Below are positions 1-7,069 of a DNA stretch of 29,642 nucleotides, in pieces (the stretch's first letter is position 1; the number at the start of each line of letters is the position of its first letter). Location: NCBI GenBank assembly GCA_000433455.1, contig HF992499.1:151732-181373 (forward strand), in the 5' to 3' direction. A model generated the notes under the pieces. That model saw only the letters and a list, made by a program, of their open reading frames with translations. It had not been told where the DNA came from and did no database searches. Source of the DNA: Mycoplasma sp. CAG:877. GTDB lineage: Bacteria; Bacillota_I; Bacilli_A; RF39; UBA660. The translations under genes were made by a program, and so were the position numbers.

Positions 1-154
1 AAAGAGAAAATGTTGGTAAAATCAACATATAAAGTCCTAATCCCTCAGTCCCAATAAGTCTACTCATTACAATTTTAATTATCATTCCTAGTATCTTAGT
101 AAAAAATCCTCCCACTAATAATACTAATGTTGATTTAATAAATTTTTCTTTCAT
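1..154 (-). CDS. SpoVB/MurJ-like lipid flippase, N-terminal fragment
   Basis: The reverse strand reads an open frame from an ATG at 152-154 to the window edge, 51 codons, beginning MKEKFIKSTLVLLVGGFFTK and continuing with ILGMIIKIVMSRLIGTEGLG and a LYMLILP stretch. This pattern (short basic N-terminus, first hydrophobic helix, then RLIGxEGxGLYM) is characteristic of the stage V sporulation protein B / polysaccharide biosynthesis branch of the MOP exporter superfamily. These are polytopic membrane proteins that flip lipid-linked precursors. Only the first helix and the start of the second are inside the window, so the exact subfamily cannot be decided. No clear Shine-Dalgarno sequence lies upstream of the ATG. 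It is divergent from the gene at 344. Confidence 0.7.
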   Translation of the reverse strand, partial: MKEKFIKSTLVLLVGGFFTKILGMIIKIVMSRLIGTEGLGLYMLILPTFSL

Positions 155-343
155 AGTAAGTTATATGAAACTTTCTAAAATAAAATTACTTAACAATAAA
201 TTGACATTTATAAATATGTAAATCCTGTAAATCGAACAAACGTAGAAAAACGTAAAAGCTATTGTAAAATTTTAACAAAAAATTATTCTTATCTTTCCTT
301 TAAATTCTACATGTGATATTCTTTAGATAAGAGGTGTACGTAA

Positions 344-1429
344 ATGAACGATTTAATAAAATTATTAACTTCACAAGAAATAATAATTGTTTACATTGTT
401 GTTGGTATCGCCTGTTTTCTATACTTTATAATTTACTTAATAGATAAAAGTTACTACAAAAGAAAGCAAAAACATAATACTAAAGAATTAAATAGATTAG
501 TTGAAGATATTAATTCAACTTTAGAATTTGAAAAAATCGAGGAAGAAACTCCTGTTCAAACACTTGAAGAAAAACAAGTTACTTACGTTGAGCCTGTTTT
601 AGTAGAAAAAGAAGAAACTGCTCCAATCAAACAAGTAGTAAAAGAAGAAAAAGTAGTTGAAGAAGTAAAAACTATTGAACCAATAAAAGAAGAAGTAAAA
701 GAAGTAGAAAATAGCAAACCAGTAATCATTGAAAATAAAGAGGAGCAAACCTCAATTGTTGAAGAGGAATCTGAAAATATTGAAAGTTTAGTACTTGACA
801 ATATGGAAACAGAGCCAGTAGAAGAAGAAATAACTTATACTAGTATTGAACCATCTCATGAAGAAGCTCAAGAAGAATTAAGAAGATTAACAGAAGAATT
901 AGAAAAGGCCGAAGAGGAAACTAAAAATATTGATTTAACAAGTTATGAAGAAGCTCAAGAACGTGACGCTATCATTAGTTTAGATGAATTAATTAAAAAG
1001 TCTAAAGAAATGTACGCTAGTAATGAATTAACTCAATATGAGGATGAAGGAAATGAACCCATAAGTTTAGCTGACTTAGAAGCAAAAATGAAACAAGTAG
1101 CAGCAATAGAAGAAGAGCCTGTTGAATATACTGAACCTGTAATTGAACCAATTATTGAACAAATTGAAGAGACCCCAGTAGTTGAACAAATGGTTTTAGA
1201 TGATTTTGACACAGTAAAAGTAGAAGTAGAAAAAAGACCTGTTTATCAAGAATCTTTCAAATATAAACCAAGTCCTATTATTTCTCCAGTTTATGGTATT
1301 GAGAAAAAAATAAGTCAAAATGATTTAGAATTAGAAAATACAGCTAACTATGAAAAATTAGATGAAGAGATAAAAAAGACTAATGACTTTATAATGACTT
1401 TGAAAGACTTACAAAAACACTTAGATTAA
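344..1429 (+). CDS. membrane-anchored glutamate-rich protein of unknown function
   Basis: A 361-residue protein with one N-terminal transmembrane helix (about residues 13-33) followed by a basic stop-transfer stretch (YYKRKQKHNTK). This predicts a single-pass membrane protein with a long cytoplasmic tail. Residues 55-290 are highly acidic and low in complexity, full of EEVK/EEP/VEE repeats and probably extended or coiled-coil. The last 60 residues are different: the island SPIISPVYGI (310-319) and a final amphipathic helix look like a conserved interaction module. A GAGGTG ribosome site (331-336) supports this ATG. It is monocistronic, closed by the terminator at 1431. I do not recognise the family. 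A scaffold or envelope role is only a guess from its architecture. Confidence 0.8.
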   Translation: MNDLIKLLTSQEIIIVYIVVGIACFLYFIIYLIDKSYYKRKQKHNTKELNRLVEDINSTLEFEKIEEETPVQTLEEKQVTYVEPVLVEKEETAPIKQVVKEEKVVEEVKTIEPIKEEVKEVENSKPVIIENKEEQTSIVEEESENIESLVLDNMETEPVEEEITYTSIEPSHEEAQEELRRLTEELEKAEEETKNIDLTSYEEAQERDAIISLDELIKKSKEMYASNELTQYEDEGNEPISLADLEAKMKQVAAIEEEPVEYTEPVIEPIIEQIEETPVVEQMVLDDFDTVKVEVEKRPVYQESFKYKPSPIISPVYGIEKKISQNDLELENTANYEKLDEEIKKTNDFIMTLKDLQKHLD

Positions 1430-1430
1430 C

Positions 1431-1459
1431 AAACTAGGAAATTCCTAGTTTTTTCTTTT
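1431..1459 (+). terminator. intrinsic terminator of the Glu-rich protein gene
   Basis: AACTAGG (1432-1438) pairs with CCTAGTT (1444-1450) around a five-base loop and is followed by a T-rich run. It starts two bases after the stop codon. Confidence 0.85.
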
Positions 1460-1510
1460 GAAAAGTTCAAGGAAACTTAAAAATATTTCGTATTATATTA
1501 ATAGAGAACG

Positions 1511-1539
1511 TTGAAAAGTATGACGAGTTGTGTTATAAT
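1511..1539 (+). promoter_or_regulatory. SigA-type promoter with extended -10
   Basis: TTGAAA (1511-1516), a 17-base spacer and a perfect TATAAT (1534-1539), preceded by TG at 1531-1532, which gives an extended -10. It lies 30 bases upstream of the lipoprotein ATG and probably drives the lipoprotein-mtaB-recD2-small-peptide unit. The -35 sits inside GAACGTTGAAAA (1506-1517), which is also found at the parE promoter. Confidence 0.85.
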
Positions 1540-1568
1540 TTGATAACGAGTTGATAGGGGGAATTATC

Positions 1569-2249
1569 ATGAAAAAAGTAATTATTTTATCTATCTGTTT
1601 ACTTTTTTTAGCAACAGCTTGTACTAATAAAAATGAAAGTAAAAGTACATCACCTAAAAAAGAGGAAACAACTAAAGAAATAGTTTTAGTAACAGAAAAT
1701 ACTAATAAAGAAGAGCCTGTCTTAGATGATGAAGTAGTAGAATATATAAACAATGTAACTAATGAAGTATCAGAACTTAATAGTGAAAAAAGTCTATCAC
1801 AAAAGACAAAAGAATCTTTAAAAAAGACTTTTATTACTTTAACAGACTTTATTTTCTATGATGGTACTATTAAAGGTAAAACATTTAAAGAACTAAGTAG
1901 TGAAGCTCAAGAAAAAGTTCTTGAACTATATGAAAAGTTAGATTCTAAAATAGAAAGTGTTTTTCCAAATTATAAAGAAGAAATAAAAGATACTTCAACC
2001 AAAACTTATAGTAAAGTAAAAGAAAAAGCTAAAGAATTAAAAGAAAAAATTAAAAGTATTTATATCGAAAGAGTTGGTGAAGATACTTATCAAAAAGAAA
2101 TGGAGATAATTGAAAATACTAAAGACAAAGTAGTAGAAAAAGCATCTCCTGTTATTTCAGATGTTAAAGATAAGGCTAAAGAAACTTATACAAAAACCAA
2201 AGATAAATTAGATAAATGGTATAAAAACTTTAAAGAAAGTAGTGAATAA
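1569..2249 (+). CDS. small lipoprotein of unknown function
   Basis: 226 residues from the ATG at 1569, which has a strong AGGGGG ribosome site at 1556-1561. A TTG six codons upstream is in frame but overlaps that site and is rejected. The N-terminus is a lipoprotein signal peptide: basic MKK, a hydrophobic core, and lipobox LATAC with the lipidated Cys at residue 18. The mature part is Lys/Glu-rich and strongly helical, with repeated KxKEKAKELKEK-type segments (about residues 135-215) likely to form an extended helix or coiled coil on the outer face of the membrane. No catalytic motif is visible. It is the first gene of an operon, and the mtaB ATG follows one base after its stop. Function is not known. 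Confidence 0.85.
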   Translation: MKKVIILSICLLFLATACTNKNESKSTSPKKEETTKEIVLVTENTNKEEPVLDDEVVEYINNVTNEVSELNSEKSLSQKTKESLKKTFITLTDFIFYDGTIKGKTFKELSSEAQEKVLELYEKLDSKIESVFPNYKEEIKDTSTKTYSKVKEKAKELKEKIKSIYIERVGEDTYQKEMEIIENTKDKVVEKASPVISDVKDKAKETYTKTKDKLDKWYKNFKESSE

Positions 2250-2250
2250 A

Positions 2251-3522
2251 ATGCGTAGTGTTGGAATTTTAACTTTAGGATGTAAAGTAAATACTTACGA
2301 AAGTGAGTATGTTATGAACATTCTAAAAGAACATAATTATGAAATTAAAAGTTTTGATGATGTTTGTGATGTCTACATTATTAATACTTGCACAGTTACA
2401 AATACAAGTGATATAAAATCTCGTAAAATGATTAGAAATGCTATTAAGAAAAATCCAGATGCTTGTGTCGTTGCTATGGGATGTTTTATAGAAGCTAATA
2501 AAGATTATCAAATAGAAGGTTTAGACATTGTCTTAGGAAATAAAGATAAATCTAAAATAGTAGAATTATTAGATGAGTACTTTGCTAAGAAAGAAAAAAT
2601 TGTAAAACTTTATAACGATCCAAAAAGTCAATTTGAAGATATGTATATTACTAACTTTCCAGGTCGTACTAGAGCCTTTGTTAAAATACAAGATGGTTGT
2701 GAGAATTTCTGCTCTTACTGCATAATTCCTTTTGTACGTGGTAAATGTCGTAGTAAAGATAAAGACAAAGTTATCTCAGAAATAACAGCTTTAGTAAAAA
2801 ACGGTTACCAAGAAGTAGTTCTAACTGGTATTCATACTGGTAATTATGGAGTAGACTTAGATACTAACTTTGCTACTCTTCTAAAAGAAATTGTTAAAAT
2901 AGAAGGATTAAAACGTCTACGTATTTCTTCAATAGAAATAACTGAATTAACAGATGAAGTCTTAGAAGTAATAAAAACAAGTCCTGTAATTGTTGATCAC
3001 TTACATATACCACTTCAAGCAGGAAGTAACGAAATATTAAAAGCAATGAATCGTAAATATGATTTATCATACTTTTTCGACAAAATAAAAGAAATTCGTG
3101 AGTTGAGACCAAACATCTCTATAACAACAGATGTAATCGTTGGCTTTCCTGGAGAAACTAAAGAACTATTTGAAGAAACTATCAAAACATGTCGTGACTT
3201 AGAATTTGCTAAAATTCATGTTTTCCCATACAGTGAAAGACAAGGAACAAAAGCAATGGAATTACCTAATCATGTTGATCCAAGTGAAAAGAAAAGACGT
3301 GCTCGTGAACTTTTATTAGTTTCAAAAGAATTAGAAATAGCTTATGCAAATAAATTTGTAAATAAACAAGAAGAAGTTTTAATTGAAGAAGAAAAAGATG
3401 GTTATAGTTATGGCCATACAAGTAACTATTTACATGTAAAAATACCTAAATCAATAGAACATAATACTTTTGTAACAGTAACAATTACTAAAGTAGATTA
3501 TCCATATTGTTTAGCAAAATAA
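2251..3522 (+). CDS. mtaB: tRNA t6A37 methylthiotransferase MtaB
   Basis: A radical-SAM methylthiotransferase of 423 residues that converts t6A at position 37 of ANN-decoding tRNAs to ms2t6A. The N-terminal UPF0004 domain carries three cluster cysteines (C11 in TLGCKVN, C47 in NTCTV, C78 in MGC). The radical SAM core has the CxxxCxxC triad (C150, C154, C157, in GCENFCSYC). A TRAM-like RNA-binding domain ends the protein. The LGCKVN form with this layout is the MtaB (YqeV) branch rather than MiaB or RimO. The ATG at 2251 is chosen; a GTG at 2242 is in frame and would overlap the lipoprotein gene. In Bacillus the gene lies downstream of dnaJ; here it is in a different operon, upstream of recD2. 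Confidence 0.92.
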   Translation: MRSVGILTLGCKVNTYESEYVMNILKEHNYEIKSFDDVCDVYIINTCTVTNTSDIKSRKMIRNAIKKNPDACVVAMGCFIEANKDYQIEGLDIVLGNKDKSKIVELLDEYFAKKEKIVKLYNDPKSQFEDMYITNFPGRTRAFVKIQDGCENFCSYCIIPFVRGKCRSKDKDKVISEITALVKNGYQEVVLTGIHTGNYGVDLDTNFATLLKEIVKIEGLKRLRISSIEITELTDEVLEVIKTSPVIVDHLHIPLQAGSNEILKAMNRKYDLSYFFDKIKEIRELRPNISITTDVIVGFPGETKELFEETIKTCRDLEFAKIHVFPYSERQGTKAMELPNHVDPSEKKRRARELLLVSKELEIAYANKFVNKQEEVLIEEEKDGYSYGHTSNYLHVKIPKSIEHNTFVTVTITKVDYPYCLAK

Positions 3523-3534
3523 AGGAGAAAAGAT

Positions 3535-5724
3535 ATGTCATACATTAAGGGAAATTATCGTAGAAGTATATATCAAAATAGTCAAGGCTACAACATTGGT
3601 CTTTTCAAAGTAATGGATACAGATGATGAAAAACTAGCTGACTACATTGATCATATAATTACTTTTACTGGTTATTTTCATGAACTTAATGATATGGATA
3701 CATATCTTTTTTATGGTAAATTAGTAACTCATCCAAAATATGGAGAACAATTCCAAGTAGATAATTATGAACGCTGTAAACCAGAAGAAAAAGATTCTAT
3801 TATAGAATTTCTAACATCTGGTCTGTTTAAAGGAATAGGTGAAAAGAAAGCCAAAGCAATCGTTGATGTCTTAGGTAAAGATACCTTAAAAATAATCTTA
3901 GAAAACCCAGACAATTTAATTTTAATACCAGGTGTAACTAAGAAGAATATTGAAGTCCTACATACCAAACTTCAAGAATATGAATCAAGTTATGAAACAA
4001 TATTAATCTTAACTGAACTAGGATTTTCTACAAAAGACGCTATGATTGTCTACAACTTTTATAAGAATAAAACAAAAAATATAATAGATACTAATATATA
4101 TCAAATAATTGAAGATATATACAATATGACATTTAAAAAAATTGACGCTATTGCTTTAAAAAGTGGATTAGAAAAAGATGCACCTATAAGAGTAGAAGCA
4201 AGTATCATCTACATTATGAATGAACTAAGTAATGCTTATGGACATAGTTATTATTTTAAAGAAGAAATAGCTTCTTACTTACAAAGAGTATTAGGAGTAA
4301 ATATTACTGAAGAATTATTCTTAAGCTCCCTAGAAAATCTTGAAAAAAATCTTTTAATCGTAAAAAGAGAAGAGCGATACTACCTAAAAGAAATGTATGA
4401 ATCAGAAACCCTAATTACTAAACGTTTTAGAATGTTATCACGTGAAGAAGATATAGTTATAAAAGATATTGATTCTAAAATCAAAGAATTAGAAAATCTC
4501 TTTGGAATAACTTATAATGAACAACAATTTTTAGCAATCAAGAATAGTCTTTTAAAACAATTCCTTATTATAACAGGTGGACCAGGTACTGGAAAAACTA
4601 CCATTATGAAAGGTGTAACCGAACTATATCGTACTATAAATAAATTAAGTTATGAACAACTCCAAGAAAAAATAGCACTTCTTGCTCCAACTGGTAGAGC
4701 TGCTAAAAGAATGCCTGAGTCAACTCTTCTTAGAGCCTCAACCATCCATCGCTTTTTAAAATGGCAAAAAGAAACAAATAAGTTTCAAGTAAATGAGTAT
4801 AATAAGAGTAGAGTAGAATTCGTTATCATCGATGAAGCTAGTATGATTGATACTTATTTAATGGCTAGCCTCTTAAAAGGAATATCTGCTAACTGTAAAA
4901 TACTTTTAGTAGGAGATGATCACCAATTACCATCAGTTGGACCAGGTCAAGTATTACATGATCTAATTGAAAGTAATTCTCTTCAAAAAGTTGAGTTAAC
5001 TGAACTATATCGTCAAGGAAAAGATTCAAACATCCTAACTCTTGCTTATGACATTAGACAAGGTGAAGTAAATGAAGAAGTCTTTAATGTCGGAGACGAC
5101 CTAACTTTTATAAAGGCAACGCCTGATCAAGTAGTAGATAATGTCTTGGAAATAACTGATACATATCAAGATTTATCTTATAAAGAATTTCAAATACTAT
5201 GTCCTATGTATAAAACTATAGCGGGTATTGATGAAATAAATAGACATGTTCAAAATAAAGTAAATCCAAAAACAAAAAATAAAAAAGAACTTCAATATGG
5301 AGATGTAATCTTTAGAGAAGATGATAAAGTTCTTCAATTAACTAATATGCCCGATGAAAACGTCTACAATGGTGATATAGGTATAATTAAAGAAATTAAA
5401 ACTGCTCCTAAAAAAGAAATAATTATTGATTTTGACGGAAATATCGTAAAATACACTCCATCTAATTTTAATAATTTCCGTCTTGCTTATGCAATCTCTA
5501 TTCATAAAGCTCAAGGTAGTGAATTTGATGTAGTAATTATTCCTATAGTCAGAAACTTTAATAAAATGCTTTATCGTAAACTAATTTATACAGGTATAAC
5601 TAGAAGTAAGAAAAAACTATATTTAATAGGAGACATTAATGCTTTAAAATATGCTGTTTCTAATAATAATTCTGATATTCGTCGTACAAGTATCAAAGAT
5701 TATTTACAAAATGGTATAAAATAA
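3535..5724 (+). CDS. recD2: ATP-dependent 5'-3' DNA helicase RecD2
   Basis: A 729-residue SF1B helicase. Features in order: an N-terminal OB-like region, helix-hairpin-helix repeats (about 95-145), then the helicase core with Walker A GGPGTGKTT (348-356), Walker B IIDEASMID (431-439), GDDHQLPSVG motif III (460-469), LYRQ motif IV, and C-terminal motifs V and VI (SIHKAQGSEFD, YTGITRSK). The long N-terminal extension and absence of RecB/RecC genes mark RecD2, the form in Bacillota that acts outside RecBCD in repair and replication-fork maintenance. The ribosome site AAAGGAG (3521-3527, just after the mtaB stop codon) places it in the mtaB operon, spaced by 12 bases. Confidence 0.95.
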   Translation: MSYIKGNYRRSIYQNSQGYNIGLFKVMDTDDEKLADYIDHIITFTGYFHELNDMDTYLFYGKLVTHPKYGEQFQVDNYERCKPEEKDSIIEFLTSGLFKGIGEKKAKAIVDVLGKDTLKIILENPDNLILIPGVTKKNIEVLHTKLQEYESSYETILILTELGFSTKDAMIVYNFYKNKTKNIIDTNIYQIIEDIYNMTFKKIDAIALKSGLEKDAPIRVEASIIYIMNELSNAYGHSYYFKEEIASYLQRVLGVNITEELFLSSLENLEKNLLIVKREERYYLKEMYESETLITKRFRMLSREEDIVIKDIDSKIKELENLFGITYNEQQFLAIKNSLLKQFLIITGGPGTGKTTIMKGVTELYRTINKLSYEQLQEKIALLAPTGRAAKRMPESTLLRASTIHRFLKWQKETNKFQVNEYNKSRVEFVIIDEASMIDTYLMASLLKGISANCKILLVGDDHQLPSVGPGQVLHDLIESNSLQKVELTELYRQGKDSNILTLAYDIRQGEVNEEVFNVGDDLTFIKATPDQVVDNVLEITDTYQDLSYKEFQILCPMYKTIAGIDEINRHVQNKVNPKTKNKKELQYGDVIFREDDKVLQLTNMPDENVYNGDIGIIKEIKTAPKKEIIIDFDGNIVKYTPSNFNNFRLAYAISIHKAQGSEFDVVIIPIVRNFNKMLYRKLIYTGITRSKKKLYLIGDINALKYAVSNNNSDIRRTSIKDYLQNGIK

Positions 5725-5759
5725 TTAAATATTACTCATACTAAAACTGAGGTGAAAGT

Positions 5760-5927
5760 ATGGGAATGAATTGTAAAAAAGGCTTAGTTGTAACAGCAAT
5801 CATTGGTTCTATGGCAGCAGTAGCCTATATGTATTTAAAAAATAATCCAGACATCATGTGTGAAATGAAGGATATGGCTAAAGATATGGCCAAGAAAGCA
5901 TATGATAAACTAGAAGACTTAGATTAA
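5760..5927 (+). CDS. 55-residue single-pass membrane peptide
   Basis: A short ORF with a good ribosome site (GAGGTGA, 5749-5755) and an ATG at 5760, ending at TAA 5925-5927. The product has a basic start (MGMNCKKG), one hydrophobic helix (about residues 9-25, LVVTAIIGSMAAVAYMYL), then an amphipathic helix rich in Met, Lys and Asp that ends in EDLD. It resembles YtxH-like or other small membrane-anchored helical proteins in layout, but I cannot assign a family. It follows recD2 by 35 bases and its stop codon overlaps the terminator stem, so it is probably the last cistron of the operon. The SD, codon use and position are why I call it real. Confidence 0.75.
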   Translation: MGMNCKKGLVVTAIIGSMAAVAYMYLKNNPDIMCEMKDMAKDMAKKAYDKLEDLD

Positions 5928-5950
5928 TTGGAGAAATCCAATTTTTCTTT
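5926..5950 (+). terminator. intrinsic terminator overlapping a stop codon
   Basis: AATTGGA (5926-5932), GAAA tetraloop, TCCAATT (5937-5943), then TTTC and more T. The left arm shares two bases with the stop codon of the 55-residue peptide gene. Confidence 0.9.
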
Positions 5951-5978
5951 TGAATAAAATTTCTAAAAGACGTAAGCC

Positions 5979-6005
5979 TTGACAGAACTGAATTTTATGT
6001 ATAAA
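5979..6005 (+). promoter_or_regulatory. probable promoter of the second lipoprotein gene
   Basis: A consensus TTGACA (5979-5984) lies upstream of TATAAA (6000-6005, 15-base spacer); a TAAACT at 6002 would give 17. The -35 is convincing and the exact -10 is not certain. A TATAAT at 6024-6029 is too close to the ribosome site. Confidence 0.6.
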
Positions 6006-6047
6006 CTAAAAACCTAAGAAATATATAATTGTAGTCGGAGGCTAATT

Positions 6048-6854
6048 ATGAAAATAGAAATTAAAAATAATAAAAAGTTAACTGCTATTTTATTAGCTGG
6101 AGCAATCACCTTATCAACTATATCGATAACAGGTTGCATTTCACCTTCTTCTGAAAAACCTAGTACAGAGCAAGAACAAACCTCTCCACCAGAAGTAATA
6201 GAATATGATGTTGTAGATAGTAGTGACATTAAAGAAGCCTTTAAGCCCCAAATACTTGATGTACCAGGAGAAGACTTTAAACTAGTAATTGAATATAATC
6301 TCGATCCTGACTCTTCTAAAGAATGGCGTACTACAGCTGATAAAAAGATATATATAACAGTATATACAAAGGATTTACCAGAGAAAACTAAAGTCTATAT
6401 TGATAATGTTCATACCGATACCAAACTTATCTCAACTTATCCTAATATGAATGGTATAACCCAAGACACTAGTGATGATGAGATTCATAATAACTTAATG
6501 TATGGCTTTCCAATATCAAATACAACCAAGTATAATGCTATAAATATAATAGAAGGACAGACAATTAGTTTTATATCTTCACCATCATATGGTAGTGATA
6601 CAACAGAAAAAAGTATTTCTGAAGAAAGGTACACCGAAGATGAATGTTTAAAACATGGTGTCTACGCCAATAAAATTTCATCAATCTATGGACTTTTAAT
6701 TCAAAAAGGTAATAATGAACCATACGGAGTAGATGTCTCATCTGATGTTATTGTTTTAGTAACAAATACTCTTACTCAAGAAACAATTACTGGAAGAGAA
6801 AAAACATATGTGTATGATAGAAATGGAAATAGAACAGAAATAAATGGTAATTAA
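6048..6854 (+). CDS. lipoprotein of unknown function
   Basis: 268 residues starting at an ATG with ribosome site CGGAGG (6036-6041). The N-terminal segment is a lipoprotein signal: a basic n-region (KIEIKNNKK), a hydrophobic core, and ITGC with the lipidated Cys at residue 30. A Ser/Pro/Glu-rich linker (31-50) follows, then an apparently globular, mostly beta domain (about 60-265) with no catalytic motif I can recognise. The protein stands alone between its own promoter and terminator. The mature domain could be substrate-binding or cell-wall-associated, but nothing in the sequence decides this. Confidence 0.85.
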   Translation: MKIEIKNNKKLTAILLAGAITLSTISITGCISPSSEKPSTEQEQTSPPEVIEYDVVDSSDIKEAFKPQILDVPGEDFKLVIEYNLDPDSSKEWRTTADKKIYITVYTKDLPEKTKVYIDNVHTDTKLISTYPNMNGITQDTSDDEIHNNLMYGFPISNTTKYNAINIIEGQTISFISSPSYGSDTTEKSISEERYTEDECLKHGVYANKISSIYGLLIQKGNNEPYGVDVSSDVIVLVTNTLTQETITGREKTYVYDRNGNRTEINGN

Positions 6855-6855
6855 T

Positions 6856-6900
6856 AGAAAGAAGCAATATTTAGTTTGTCTAAAACAACTTCTTTTTTTT
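6856..6900 (+). terminator. intrinsic terminator after the second lipoprotein gene
   Basis: AGAAAGAAG (6856-6864) pairs with CTTCTTTTT (6889-6897), with an inner TTTAG/CTAAA stem (6870-6874 with 6880-6884), and ends in eight T. The stem is A/T-rich with an internal loop, so it is weaker than the others here. The rest of the gap up to the parE promoter shows no other element. Confidence 0.7.
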
Positions 6901-7009
6901 GCCTAAATTTTTGATTTTATTCTAAATTAAAAATTCATATTAGAAACAAAAAATATATCAAAATAACTAAGAAACGTTATTTTTCCCCGTAAAATAAAGT
7001 AAATGAACG

Positions 7010-7038
7010 TTGAAAAAAACTGACTATTTAGTTATAAT
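7010..7038 (+). promoter_or_regulatory. promoter of the parE-parC operon
   Basis: TTGAAA (7010-7015), 17-base spacer, perfect TATAAT (7033-7038), 31 bases upstream of the parE ATG. It shows that an in-frame TTG at 7010 cannot be the parE start. The 12-mer GAACGTTGAAAA covering the -35 (7005-7016) is identical to 1506-1517. Confidence 0.88.
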
Positions 7039-7069
7039 AATAAATAGTGAAAATTATAGGAGTGATAAA

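Noticed and set aside
201..231. TTGACA at 201 as a promoter for the gene at 344
   Set aside because: No acceptable -10 at 16-18 bases; other candidates in this gap are equally weak, so none is annotated.
6024..6029. TATAAT just before the second lipoprotein gene
   Set aside because: No -35 at the right distance, and transcription would start inside the ribosome site.
7010..7069. TTG start 20 codons upstream of the parE ATG
   Set aside because: It lies on the -35 of the parE promoter and adds residues not found in ParE; the ATG at 7070 has a strong ribosome site.
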